Shown piece after piece: positions 22,640 to 33,530 of a stretch of 64,000 nucleotides of DNA; positions within the stretch are counted from its first letter, which is position 1, and the number at the start of each line of letters is the position of its first letter. This DNA is from Cryptomeria japonica (lineage: Eukaryota > Streptophyta > Pinopsida > Cupressales > Cupressaceae). The position numbers were made by a program, and so were the translations under genes. The notes below the pieces were generated by a model. The model worked only from the letters and a program-made list of their open reading frames with translations, made no database searches and was not told where the DNA came from. Location of the stretch: contig NC_081412.1 in NCBI RefSeq assembly GCF_030272615.1, positions 20,437,932 through 20,501,931 on the forward strand, in the 5' to 3' direction.

Positions 22640-23812
22640 ACCCCTAAGGCATATGCCTTAGTTACCCGATAAGCTCACTGTTGGTGCAAAAGCAGCCTCT
22701 TCTGTCGGATAGGTAATTGGGACATTCCCATATGATGATTGTTCTTCAGTCTTCCTAACCCATCTCTGAGTGTGATAATGTCGGATTTCATTAACCTTCT
22801 CTTTTCCTTTTTCATTTGATCCTCCATTACTAACCAATGGATTTTTGCTTCTACAGAACTTAGCAATATGTCCAACTTCGTTACATGCATAACATGTAAC
22901 ATTGTTCTTCTAAATTGCTTTGCTAAAACTAGTGAAATTGCTTGACCTGCACTGATTAGCCATATGTCCAAATTTTTCACAAGCATAGCATTTTACATTC
23001 ATTTTGCAATCTCTTGTCTTATGACCAAACTTATTGCACTTAGAACATTTACTGGAAGCAGAATCAGGGTTCTGATTTGCTCTATTTCTACATTGCCTAG
23101 CCATGTGACCAAATTTATTGCAAACAAAACATCTACCATTGAATTTATAAGCATTGAATTGCCTTACACTGTGGTTTTTATCTTCATTAGTAATACCAGA
23201 ACTCTGTCCTTGCTCAAATCCAAATCCACTGGAATCTCCAATCTGCCTCTATCTCTTCAATAATGCATCAAGTTGTGCTAAGACAATCTTGAATTTTTCT
23301 TTATACTCACTTGCAGTAGTTAAATCATCTCTTAGTATTTTCATTTGTCTCTCAAGCTCCAGGATTGTACAAAATCAGTTCTCAACATATCATTTTCATG
23401 AACCAACCTACCACATTCTTCACATTTGTTCTTCAGTCATACAACAAGATTTTCTTCCTTTTTATTTTTGTCCTCAATCTCCTTAAACATCCTCATAGTT
23501 ATAGCTTGTATTTCATTCTTCATAACCATTTTCTCCTAACTCAATTTCTGGCATTGTTCCTTAAGTGTATTTTTCTCTTCATCATCTTGATTTTGCAAAA
23601 GTTCCTTCATCCTAGCTTGAATAGATGATAGCCTCTCTTGTAGGACAAGAATGAATTTCTCAGTAGAATTCAACTCATCTTTTAGCTTTAAGTTCTTCAA
23701 TCTTTCAGCATCATAATCTTCAAGTTCCATCTAAAGCTACTTCTCCAAAGCCATTTTCAATGATTTCGATTTTAGGATCTTCCTCAAGCTGTTAAAATTC
23801 CTGCGAGGCACA
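22640..23812 (-). pseudogene. gag with zinc knuckles, TR-GAG element
   Basis: Reading leftward on the minus strand: a coiled-coil region (LKDELNSTEKFILVLQERL, SSIQARMKELLQNQDDEE), then three CCHC-type knuckles at about 22840-23110: CSKCNKFGHKTRDC, CYACEKFGHMANQC and CYACNEVGHIAKFC-like (in the sister copy the third reads CYACNEVEHIAKFC, with the usual glycine replaced). A further degenerate knuckle seems to lie upstream (CFVCNKFGHMARQC). Knuckles bind the element RNA. Stops and shifts at about 23110, 23365 and 23540 break the frame. Confidence 0.8.
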
Positions 23813-23814
23813 AG

Positions 23815-23826
23815 GTTCTAATACCA
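23815..23826 (-). promoter_or_regulatory. Primer-binding site, mutated iMet type
   Basis: Minus strand TGGTATTAGAAC, two bases off the usual TGGTATCAGAGC, two bases inside the 5' LTR. Confidence 0.7.
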
Positions 23827-23828
23827 AT

Positions 23829-24709
23829 TGTTATACCGGAATAGTATATTTTAGCCTTAACAAAACATCCATGCACCAACCAGCATACTGGTATAAATAG
23901 AATTGAAAAATTCAAGAAACCAATAAGCCAAACATACAAATGAGAACCATAACACACAAATTTATATATGGAAAACCTGAATGAGGAAAAACCATGGTGG
24001 GATTTTTGACCCACAATATCAATCCACTAGCCATATGAAGAGATATTACAATATATGATGGGCCTACACTTGCAGGAAGGCTTATAGCCTCAAGCACACT
24101 ACTCAATCACAATAGGAGCCTCACTGACTACATAAAATTCTAGACAACAATTCGAAGAAATGTGAACTTCTAAGATAGCATCTTCTATGCCAGAATACAG
24201 TTCCGGTTTAAGCTCTGTCTATTCTAGTTGAAACCCTAAACCCCTTTACCGGAATAACCCTTACAATAAATTTCTCACATACATAATCTCTCTGATATAT
24301 TTCACATCATATTACATTCGTATATCCATACCACATTCCTATCATATCAAAATGATCTAATCTTTACTGACCTATATACCCTATACAAATTTATGCCTTA
24401 TGTCGGCTTACAAAGATAAATATAATTTCATATTACATGTCGGCCATATATAACAAAAATGAATAAACATTAAAACAAATTTTTGATGTCGAATCCAAAA
24501 TATTTCGGCCTCCAATACCGATAAACTTTACTATACCATGTCAGCCTGCATTGTCGATGACTAAAGAAATCTTCAAACCTACCGGTACCAGTGCCGATGT
24601 AGAATCTGTGAAGTGCCTTTCGGTACACCATATGAAGCCCGAACCCAAAATGATGTTACCATCAATGACAACATAGTGAAACCAACCAATAGAGTGTCAA
24701 ATGCCAACA
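23829..24709 (-). repeat. 5' LTR of the TR-GAG element
   Basis: Plus strand TGTTATACCGG...ATGCCAACA, 881 bases. Compared with the sister LTR (59740-60659) about 38 bases are missing just inside the left end. The missing piece lies between two TGTT repeats, so slippage or recombination between them explains it. Confidence 0.8.
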
Positions 24710-26440
24710 ACTCTATGCAAGAAAGTACACCTCAACAAGCTTATCCATAGTAGACAACATCAGCAAGAAAAAATTATCTAGAAGAAATATTCTAGGTAGA
24801 ATATTACACACTAAGTACCGCCCTTAAGCGTAACTAGATGGAGAAAAAGTGATTTGAGTCTTGGAACAAAGACTAATGATGTACCAAATTAAAACCAATA
24901 GGAAAAGGAGAAAATCCATTAGGAAAAACCTCCTAGCCAATTATTTCAAACTCAAAAGGCACATGTTGCAACTATTGATGAAGAACTGGTGATGAATCCT
25001 TACTCTACAACAAGATTAAGTTCAAATTCAAAGAAACCACTACACAAGTACCTCTACGATACTCTAGATGCTCAAAATTATGATTAGTACATAGATTTAA
25101 AATTTTTGATTTAAAAACCTTGTCTCCAGAATCCCCCCTCTAAATATAGAAAAATCTCATCATCTTCAAATTCACTAACAACAATTGCCACTCACCTTAA
25201 ATCTTATGGAAGATTGCTAGGTAGATTGCTCAGATGACTATGACATCAGAAAGAAAAGCTAGATGAGAATATGCTTAAAGAAGATAGCTTTAAATGATTT
25301 GATGTGTTAATCAATTTTATGTCATGATGGCATCTCCATTTTGTGGTTGTTGAGGCCTATCTAAGGGCAAAGAGATGAAGTTTGCATCTACTTGCAGGAT
25401 GGCTAGGTCCTATAATACAACCCAATAATACAGGCAGCAAACTTGTCACGAGTGGAATAATCGCCATCTTAATTGAGGGAATTTCACCCTCTTCAAGAAT
25501 TCGATTCGTCTTTTTTCTTAACCCATCCCTTGCAAGCTGCATGGCTTTCTTGTTTTTTCTGCAAGGTTTCTTTGCTTCAGAATTAGCAATTGCAGAGCCT
25601 CCTTCCAAGATTGCTATCAAGCTATCTTCACACCCCATTCTTTGCCTTGGGGTTGATATGCAAATCTCTCTTTCCAATCCTTTTCATCAATGTTGCTTCA
25701 AGGAAATAACAGACCTCAGACTCAAGCGCTTGCTCCACACGGTTAACCCCCTCGTTCCCATCGCAACAAAAATAATTTTGGGTCAAGGTCACCTGGATAG
25801 AAAGAAATTCTACAGTGATAACACACAAATCTCCTCTCGGTTTGTGGCTTTTGTTCTTGATGCAGGGTTCTCTGAAGGTATTACCTTTGCCTAAGCCTCT
25901 GAGCTCTTTAAGTCTGAACTATTAGGTGGGCTTGACAAGGTCCTATATTATGCCCTACCTAGTTCGAGTGTTTCGAGGCTTGCAAATATTGAGGCTACCT
26001 ATGAAGAAGGAGAAAATGACATCGAGTGTTTCAAGGCTTGCATATATTGAGGCCACCCATGAAGAAGGAGAAAATTTCACCTTCTATCCTCTCCTTCTGG
26101 ACCTAAAAGGGCATGCCAGGAGAAAGCACAAGCAAAATGTTTCGGCGGTTGTAGACTATTTGAAGTGGAGAATCCTCCCAAATCATCCTGGAGACCATAA
26201 TAAGGAGAAGCACTTCAAGAGTATGCAACTCTTAATGGCTTCCTTTGGGAAGAAGAACCTATCAACCCAACTCTCCCGAGTGGAGAATCCTAGGTTGTCA
26301 TGTTGAGTGTTTCTGAAAGTGGAGGGAGCAGTAGTCCGGGCCATAGCAGGGGTCATCCAAGCGGTCGTGGTGGTAGTTGTAGAAAGGGTAGGGGTCATGT
26401 GCCAAGAGCGTAACTATTGCAGTTGCCACCATTCAATTTG
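24710..26440 (+). repeat. Repeat R, unit R1, with unidentified ORFs
   Basis: Begins ACTCTATGCAAGAAAGTAC directly after the LTR, so the LTR element inserted into an R unit. It carries plus frames at 25382-25894 (170 codons) and 25926-26306 (126 codons) that together match the 251-codon frame of R2. A local duplication of about 58 bases (GAGGCTACCTATGAAGAAGG repeated with changes at about 25990-26070) splits them. A minus frame (25357-25677, KKPCRKNKKAMQLARDGLRK...) is also open. I recognize no domain on either strand. The 3' part contains GGTCATCCAAGCGGTCGTGG, which in one plus frame encodes an RG-rich tail. Confidence 0.6.
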
Positions 26441-26850
26441 AATTTCATATGTTTCTCCTCCTCCAAAATATGATACAAAAAAATATAGTTTATACATCTT
26501 AAGTTTCTACATACTTTGTTTAAACATGTAAAATGGTTAAATTGTTAAAGAATCAAAAAAAATTTACTCTAATAACATATAAAAGTGGCAAATAATTTTA
26601 ATATTTTTATTAGAAAAAATATACCTTTAACCTATTAACCTATTTGGTGTTTAAGAATTACGTTTAAAACCAATGAATATAATTTGTTAAAAAATTGAAG
26701 GCTAACTATTGTTACTAGGAATTCCGATTAAAAACACTTAAATTGACATAATCATCATATATTCACGCCTACAAGGACAAAATACCCTTTTTTAAAATAT
26801 CACACACACACACACACACATGGAGAAGAATTTGAAAATATATGATTAAC
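26441..26850. repeat. Repeat X, second copy, with (CA)10
   Basis: Matches 18895-19266. A perfect CA microsatellite of 20 bases lies at 26801-26820; the other copies have only about five to six CA units. Confidence 0.75.
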
Positions 26851-29086
26851 ATATGAATTATGGTCAATTTTGACTGATTTACTTAAATATTGGTCATGTT
26901 TCATTAAAAGACATTGATATTATTTTAGATTCTCGCCATTTATTTTTAGATGGTAGTTAGTTAAGCACCAAATTCTAGTTTCTTTATTTTGATCCAAATA
27001 AGCTCTTGTACCATTCTCTTCTATTCTTATTTGTGTTAAGCTTGCTTGCTTCTGTATTATTGTGGCATTTTAAGATTATCTAGGCTATTGGCATTTCTTG
27101 TAGGAATAGCCAAGATATTAGAATAAATTGTTATTATCAACAAGTTAAGGGATTAACTAAAATATAGAATGTGCAATGCAGTAGTCAAAACGGATTTGCT
27201 AAACTCACAATATGATTGACAAATATATAGCAAGAGGATGGGCTAGCAAGAATAACAATTGCTCACTAGAATATGGGTTATGAAACTCTATGCAAGAAAG
27301 TAAACCTCAACAAGCTTATCCATGGTAGACAACATCAGCAAGAAAAAATTATCTAGAATAAATATTCTATGTAGAATATTACACACTTAATTAGTACCGC
27401 CCTTAGGCGTAACTAGATGGATAAAAAGTGATTTGAGTCTTGGAACAAAGACTAATGATGTACCAAATTAAAATCAATAGGAAAAGGAGAAAATCCATTG
27501 GGAAAAACCTCCTAGGCAATTATTTCAAACTCAAAAGGCACATTTTGCAACTATTGATGAAGAAGTGGTGATGAATCCTTATCTACAACAAGATTAAGTT
27601 TAGATTCAAAGAAACCACTACACAAGTACCTCTAGGATACTCTAGATGCTCAAAATTATGATTGGTACATAGCTTTAAAAATTTTGTTTTGAAAACCTTG
27701 TATGGAATCCCCCCTCTAAATATAGAAAAATCTCTTCATCTTGGAATTCATTAACAACAGTTGCCACTCACCTTATCTTATGGAGGATTACTAGGTAGTT
27801 TTCTCAGATGACTATGAGGTCAGAAAGAAAAGTTGGATGAGATTGAGCTTAAAGCAGATAGCTTTAAATGATTTGATGTGTTGATCACTTTTATGTCATG
27901 ATGGCATGCCCATTTTGAGGTTGTCGAGGCATATCTAAGGGAAAAGAGAAGAAGTTTGCATCTGCTCGCAGGTTGGCTAGGTCCTATAATACAACCCAAT
28001 AATGAAGGCAGCAAACTTCTCTCGAGTGGAATAATTGCCATCTTAATTGAAGGCATTTCACCCTCTTCAATAATTTGATTCGTCTTTTTTCTTAACCCAT
28101 TCCTTGCAGGCTGCTCGGCTTTCTTGGTTTTTCTGCAAGGTTTCTTTGCTTCAGAATTGGCAATGGCAAAGCCTCCTTCTAGGATTGTTATCAAGCTATC
28201 TTCACACCCCATTCTTTGCCTTGGGGTTGATACGCAAATCTCTCTTTCCAGTCATGTTCATCAATGTTGCTTCAAGGAAATAACAGACCTCAAACTGAAG
28301 TGCTTGCTCCGCACGGTTAACCCCCTCATTCTCATCGCAACAAAAATGATTTTGGGTCAAGGTCACCTGGATAGAAAGGAATTCTACAGGGATAACACGC
28401 AGATTTCCTCTCGGTTCATGGTTATTGTTCTTGAGACAAGGTTCTCTGAAGGTATCACCTCTGCCTTGGCCTCTAAGCTCTTTGAACCTAAACTATTACG
28501 TGGGCTTGACAAGGTCTTATATTATTCCCTACCTGGTTCGAGTGTCCTAAGGCTTACAGGTAAATTGAGGCTACCCATGAAGAAGGAGAAAATGTCATCG
28601 AGTGTTCTGAGGCTTGTAGATATTGATGCTACCAATGGAGAAGCAGAAAATTTCACCTTCTATCCTCTCTTTCTGGACCTAAAAGGGCATGCCAGGAGAA
28701 AGTACAGACAAAATGTTTCAGCGGTTGTAGACTATTTGAAGTGGAGAATCCTCCCTAATCAGCCTGGAGACCATAATAAGGAGGACTTCAAGAATATGCA
28801 ATTCTTAATGGCTTCCTTCAGGAAGAAGAACATATTGACCCTCCTCTCCCAAATGGAGAATCTTTGGTTGTCACGCTGAGTGTTTCTGAAAGTGGTGGGA
28901 GCAGTGGTCCGGGCCATAGCAGGGGTCATCCAAGCGGTCGTGGTCGTGGTCATAGAAGAGGTTGGGGTCGTGTGTGAAGAACATAACCGTTGCAGTTGCC
29001 TCCATTCAAATTTTGAGAGATATGCTCTCCCCTATCTTTTTGTGATTTTAAGTTCTATGGCTTTGCCTTTATCGACCCAAAAAAAA
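26851..29086 (+). repeat. Repeat R, unit R2, with the longest unknown ORF
   Basis: The most complete R unit, with an upstream part (26860-27284) that R1 lacks. It leads directly into the terpene synthase upstream region at 29087. The unit carries the ORF described at 28124-28879 and an antisense open frame at 27820-28212. Its ends do not show clear inverted or long direct repeats, so the kind of element is not known. Confidence 0.6.
28124..28879 (+). CDS. Unidentified 251-codon ORF in repeat R2
   Basis: Reads without a stop for 251 codons in otherwise stop-rich DNA. It has a hydrophobic start (FLQGFFASELAMAKPPS), then ITDLKLKCLLRTVNPLILIA, KVLYYSLPGSSVLRL, and a basic, aromatic section (LKGHARRKYRQNVSAVVDYL, KWRILPNQPGDHNKED). 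I recognize no family. Directly downstream, in another frame, lies an SG/RG-rich tail (SESGGSSGPGHSRGHPSGRG) that recalls the end of a Copia gag. The first codon is not a strong choice; the listed start is only the first possible one. Related frames in R1, R3 and the window edge copy are broken. It may be a decayed gag or a captured host gene, or the open frame may be chance shared by descent. Confidence 0.3.
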   Translation: MVFLQGFFASELAMAKPPSRIVIKLSSHPILCLGVDTQISLSSHVHQCCFKEITDLKLKCLLRTVNPLILIATKMILGQGHLDRKEFYRDNTQISSRFMVIVLETRFSEGITSALASKLFEPKLLRGLDKVLYYSLPGSSVLRLTGKLRLPMKKEKMSSSVLRLVDIDATNGEAENFTFYPLFLDLKGHARRKYRQNVSAVVDYLKWRILPNQPGDHNKEDFKNMQFLMASFRKKNILTLLSQMENLWLSR

Positions 29087-29611
29087 TGATTTTTTTTTCT
29101 AAAATTTATTTATTAAAGACCCACTTATTAAAACTTTAATAAAATTCACTGATTATAAGACCCTAAAATTAATGAGTGATTAGCATAAAAAGTTTGTTAA
29201 AAGAATTAAAAAAAAAATCAGGCATGAAAAAATCAGTGCGAAAATGTAAATGCAAAGCATGCAAAAAATAAAGCAAGATGTATACATGCACTCTCTACCA
29301 ACTTTATCCCAATTTAATACTGTCTCGTATTTGCGCACATGACCACAAGTGAAATTACTTCATTGAAATTTGGCTGCGAAATCACTGAGCGTTGAACATT
29401 GACGCGACCCAATTTTTCTCAGACGCCCAATTTTGACAACTTCCTTCAAATTTCCATCACCACGAGCGTGGAACATTACATTACAATAAATACCTCTTCC
29501 CATTCCTTCTTTTCTGCAATCACATTCTTCCCATTCCTTCTTTTCTGCACTCACATTCTTCCCATTCCTTCTTTTTCTGCACTTGCACTCTCTATTATTC
29601 ACAAACAAAGA
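29087..29611 (+). promoter_or_regulatory. Upstream region of the terpene synthase
   Basis: Homologous to 16660-17045 and 35210-35563, so it is a real conserved unit. A TATA-like AATAAATACC lies at 29486-29495, about 117 bases before the start codon. The 35041-35563 copy keeps the same box (AATAAATATC). A CT-rich tandem repeat fills the presumed leader (29496-29590). No stress or hormone element is claimed. Confidence 0.6.
29496..29590 (+). repeat. CT-rich 31-bp tandem repeat in the presumed 5' UTR
   Basis: Three copies of a CTTCCCATTCCTTCTTTTCT unit of 31 bases (29496-29526, 29527-29557 and 29558-29590, the last with one extra T). The truncated copy at 35563 keeps only the beginning of the first unit. 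Confidence 0.85.
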
Positions 29612-32611
29612 ATGGCTGCAGTAGCAACTTGTCAAATTTCAGAGAATGAGAAATTGGTGGATCGAAGTTGTCAAATTTCAGAGAATGAGAAATTGGTGGA
29701 TCGAAGGATGGGCAAATATCATGCCAATGTTTGGCACAACGATTTCCTCCAATCCCTTTCATCGCCATATGGGGTATGTGGGTGTCTCTCTTTAATTCTT
29801 TAATTTGCTCATTCATTCATTCATTTATGTGGGTTCTGTTTTGATTTATCTCCAACCTCAATCTTCATTGTTCTGTTTTGACTTAACCTGCTTTGCTTGT
29901 TTAATTGTTGATCAACAGGAAGCTTCGTACCGTGAGAGGGTGGAAAGCTTGATTCAGCAGATCAAGGAAAACGCATTCAATCCTCTGCTTGGAGACGGAG
30001 AAAATTGTCCCTCCTCTTCTGACCTGCTTCAGAGATTCTTCATAGTTGACGCTGTGCAACGATTAGGAATTCATCGATATTTTGAAAAAGAAATCAAAGT
30101 GCTTCTTGACTATACTTACAAGTACTGCCGTGCCTTCCACTTTTCCATTCATTCTGATTCAATACATTTCATTTCTCTTACTTGCCGATTTCATTTGATT
30201 ACTGATTATATCTCTTTAAACAGGTATTGGAATGTAAATGGTATTTCATGGGGGAGTCAAAATTCCACTGCAGATCTCCGCTCTACCGCTTTGGGATTTC
30301 GAATTCTTCGCCTCAATGGATATCATGTATCTCCAGGTTTCTATTTTAAACTCTGCTGTTTCAATTCTAACAATAGCTATCGATTTAATCAGATCACAAG
30401 TATTCTGAAATAATTTGACATTTAACAATATTTTGTTCTGATCCAAGCAGAGGTATTTAGAAATTTTCAAGATGAAATGGACAGTTCGTTTTGACGCCAT
30501 CGGCTGAAGAAGGCGACAATGAAATAAGAAGTGTGTTGAGTTTATATCAAGCTGCGGAGATTTGTTTTCCAGGAGAAACAATTCTGAGAGAAGCTAAATC
30601 ATTTGCCTCTCGATACCTTCAACAAACACTTGGACAGAGCCACGAGAAAAGCCAGCTTTTGACAGAGGCAAGTACTGCATTCTATTTTAATCATTAAGTT
30701 GTTATAAAATTATTTTATTCCACAGTATTGATTTAACAAGTAGTCCATTTCATTAAAATCTGCAGGTTGATTACTTTCTGAAATTTTCTTGGAGATCCAG
30801 AAATCCACGATGGGAAGCATGGAGCTCCATACAAATATTTAGACAAGATGTTGATTCTTGGATGTCAATGGAGGGCGTTTATAAGTGAGTACATCAATCT
30901 TTTCTCTTCTAAACACATTTTTTTAAGGTACCTGAAATGTGAAGATTCATCTGTTTTGTTTTGCATATGTTAAATCTTCTTCTTGGATTAGATAGAACTC
31001 AAATATAAAATATTCTACTTTTACTAACATATTTTATTGTTCATGAAGTCAATTTTGAGTGTGATCTTAATAGTTATAGACAAGAGAGGATGAAAATCTG
31101 AGCTAACTTATTTTATTTGAACATGATGTTTTCTTTCAGGATTCCAAATGAGATTTGTCAAAATATTTTGGAAGCGGCAATATTAGATTTCAACATAATA
31201 CAAGCTCAACATCAGATTGAGCTCAAAATTATATCCAAGTAATATATCTACAAATGAAAATTTTGTTAACTAAATAAAATAGTTTACTATGTCATTTAGA
31301 GTACTTGTGATATCAATTATATCGGAATAACATGTATGTGATGATATAATGTGTAGATGGTGGACTGAAGCAAATGTAAACAAGCTTAATTTCTTTCGAC
31401 ACCGACATGTGGAGTATTATCTTGCATATGCCTGTGGATTGTATGAACATGAATTCTCTCTAACTCGAGTTGGATATGCTAAACTGGGTACCATAATTAC
31501 AGTCATTGATGACATTTTTGACACTTATGGAACCTATGATGAGCTTATACATTTTAAGGAAGCTGTGATCAAGTAAGTATAGTGTTTTCTATTAATTTGT
31601 GGAGCGTCATATTGGGAATCATAAATATTATTTGATTATCATTTTTCTTTAACAAAATAACTAATTTTCTTTCATTTCATGCTTACTCAGTTGGGATATG
31701 TCTATGATGGATCATTTTCCCAAATTTATGCAAATTTGTTTGGAATTTACACATGAAACATACACGGAATTAGTTGATGAAGCGGAGAAAATACATAGTC
31801 CACGTGCACGCAAGTGGATGCAAGAATATGTAAGTCACAAGATCAAATTTATCTATCAAACATTTGATATTAAAATATATAAACAAATATCTTTTTTTTG
31901 TGTAAAATACTTATAAATCTTACAATATATTTCATATATCTTCTATTGCAGTGGACAAATCTTATTTTTGCAGAATTTAAAGATGCAGAATGGATTGCTA
32001 CTGACTATCGGCCTACTTCGGATGAATATTTGAAGAATGCCCTCAACTCTTCAACTGTACCCATGGTCACACTATTTCCAATGCTTTTGATTAACACATC
32101 TCTTCCTGATGATATTCTAGAAAGAATAAAAAAAATTGAGCTTGATGTAATGTTGGGTTGTAGATTAACTGACGATTGCAAAGATTTCCAGGTATTTATC
32201 GACCAAACTTAGCTAAACCTATCTTATTATCCATGAATCATAGATTTTAAAAATAAAAAATCACTTATATATCCTTGTTCTAAATGAGCATATTTCATTT
32301 TGAAGGAACAACTTGAAAATGGAGAGAATGCTTCTTGGCTAGATTGTTACATAAGAGATAACCCTGGGACCACGATGGAGCAAGCTTTGGAGCATGCAAG
32401 CATTCTCACCGAGTTACACATGGAAGAGTTAACCAAAGATTTTTTATTTTATGAGAAAGATATACCAACATGCTGCAAAAAAGTGTATTTTGATTGTATG
32501 TATAGATGGGTAGCTTTCTTATGGAGGGACATTGATGGACTTTCAACTTCATTCAAGGGTACAAAAGATGACATAATGAAACTCTTGATCAATCCTATAC
32601 CTTTGATGTAA
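29612..32611 (+). CDS. Terpene synthase, gymnosperm TPS-d type, one-base frameshift in exon 4
   Basis: Ten exons: 29612-29773, 29919-30121, 30224-30336, 30451-30667, 30766-30884, 31140-31238, 31357-31572, 31691-31829, 31952-32191, 32306-32611 (stop TAA). Joined, with one base added in exon 4, they give about 604 residues. The protein makes terpenes by ionizing a prenyl diphosphate. Motifs: RRMGKYHANVW (RRX8W) at residues 31-41, DDIFD at 356-360 in exon 7, and a variant second metal motif DDCKDFQEQ at 497-505. Only about 30 residues precede RR, too few for a plastid targeting peptide, so a cytosolic sesquiterpene synthase is likelier than a monoterpene enzyme; the product is unknown. All introns have GT-AG ends except intron 4, which starts GC. 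In exon 4, ATGGACAG appears where the family motif (GQF) needs ATGGGACAG; the frame stops ten codons into the exon's conserved part. No TATA or UTR fault was seen. Confidence 0.92.
29629..29706 (+). repeat. In-frame 39-bp tandem duplication in exon 1
   Basis: TTGTCAAATTTCAGAGAATG plus 19 more bases occurs twice in a row (29629-29667 and 29668-29706) without a difference. It doubles a 13-residue segment (CQISENEKLVDR and flank) just before the RRX8W motif and keeps the frame. Confidence 0.95.
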
Positions 32612-33289
32612 CAAATATATAGATGCTTATATTTGCATCTATATCTATGCACAAAATATGAACTTATAGATATGATAAAGTGTAGTCACACACCTTATTT
32701 CAAGTAACTAGAATTGATATTTTGTAAATTAATGAAATGTTTTGTAATGATTCTTAAATCTTATGAAGAATATTTGGATAATTGTCAAAAATATTCATGT
32801 GTTCTCAAATGATGTATATTATTGTATCAATCAATTACAATCAGACTTATGTTGAGAGTGTGAGTTTGTGGAAAATAGTTTTTGAAATATGAAAATAACA
32901 TACTTCTTTGAATGTAAAAATGGGAAATAAGTTTACTTGAATATTTTACAAAACCATATAAATAAAAAGCTTCTAAAATTAAAATCAAGTCTACCAACAA
33001 AGTTTATAATTTATTTTTTTAAATATCTACTTAACAAAATATAAAATGTTCTAAACATAGACAAAGATGACTTACAAAATTCTAGCAGCACTACAAGACT
33101 TGACTAGACACTATCATGAGTGGATGTGGTTAGGATGTGGTTAATGCAGGAAAGTTTGGGGAATGAAACCCAATTAAGTGTATTACACAAGATGTCTCAA
33201 ACATAAAAAGAAAAGAAGAGTGTAGCCACCTATGCATGACCATCATTTACAAAAATAATGTTTCATGTGTTTTGAAGATTAAAACAAGC
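32612..33289. other. 3' flank of the terpene synthase
   Basis: AT-rich, noncoding. It contains AATGAAATGTTTTGTAATG-type text that could hold a polyadenylation signal. It is matched, with gaps, by 36480-36930 downstream of the truncated copy. Confidence 0.5.
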
Positions 33290-33530
33290 CTCTTGTAGAC
33301 ATGGTCAACCTTTCTACTACTAGAAGCACCACCTGAGCCTCTGCCTCACTATTTGTACCATCCTACGATCTTTGAGCACCTTTGATCAGAACTTTCCCTT
33401 CATCATCTCGAGCCATGCACCCCACACCTAAAACACCTGGATTGCCTCTAGAAGAACCATCAAAGTTAATCTTCTCCCAACCCTTCTCCGAAGCTTGCCA
33501 AGAAACATCAGATTTTGGAGAATTATCCCT
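33290..33530 (-). pseudogene. LINE-type RNase H domain fragment
   Basis: The minus strand reads DVSWQASEKGWEKINFDGSS then RGNPGVLGVGCMARDDEGKV and, after one TAG, DGTNSEAEAQVVLLVVERL. This is the RNase H domain found at the end of plant LINE reverse transcriptases, with the first D (FDG), the RGNPG loop and the E of NSEAEA. Only about 75 codons remain. AACAAG flanks both sides (about 33280 and 33545), perhaps a target duplication. The matching place beside the truncated terpene synthase (36930) lacks it, so it entered after the tandem duplication or was lost there. Confidence 0.85.

Larger units (their letters stand above)
19729..24709 (-). mobile_element. Non-autonomous LTR element with gag only (TR-GAG type)
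   Basis: LTR at 23829-24709 (5') and at 19729-21613 (3', enlarged by a transposon insertion), with about 2.2 kb of interior. The interior holds a primer site, a gag with zinc knuckles and a second coiled-coil ORF, then a polypurine tract next to the 3' LTR. No protease, integrase, RT or RNase H could be read in any frame. That structure matches non-autonomous TR-GAG elements, which rely on a partner for enzymes. A sister copy lies at 55625-60659. Confidence 0.8.

Noticed and set aside
22964-23628. Several plus frames rich in Phe, Leu and Ser
   Set aside because: They overlap gag and its zinc knuckles on the minus strand in antisense.
26183-26398. Threonine-rich minus frames at the end of R units
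   Set aside because: They are shadows of the RG- and SG-rich plus frame. No independent support.
26801-26820. CA repeat as a regulatory element
   Set aside because: Simple microsatellite inside repeat X. Unit number varies between copies as expected from slippage.
29399-29611. Upstream extension of the terpene synthase frame before the ATG at 29612
   Set aside because: The frame runs through the TATA-like box and the CT-rich repeat and begins in the promoter region. The ATG at 29612 gives the normal N-terminus for the family.
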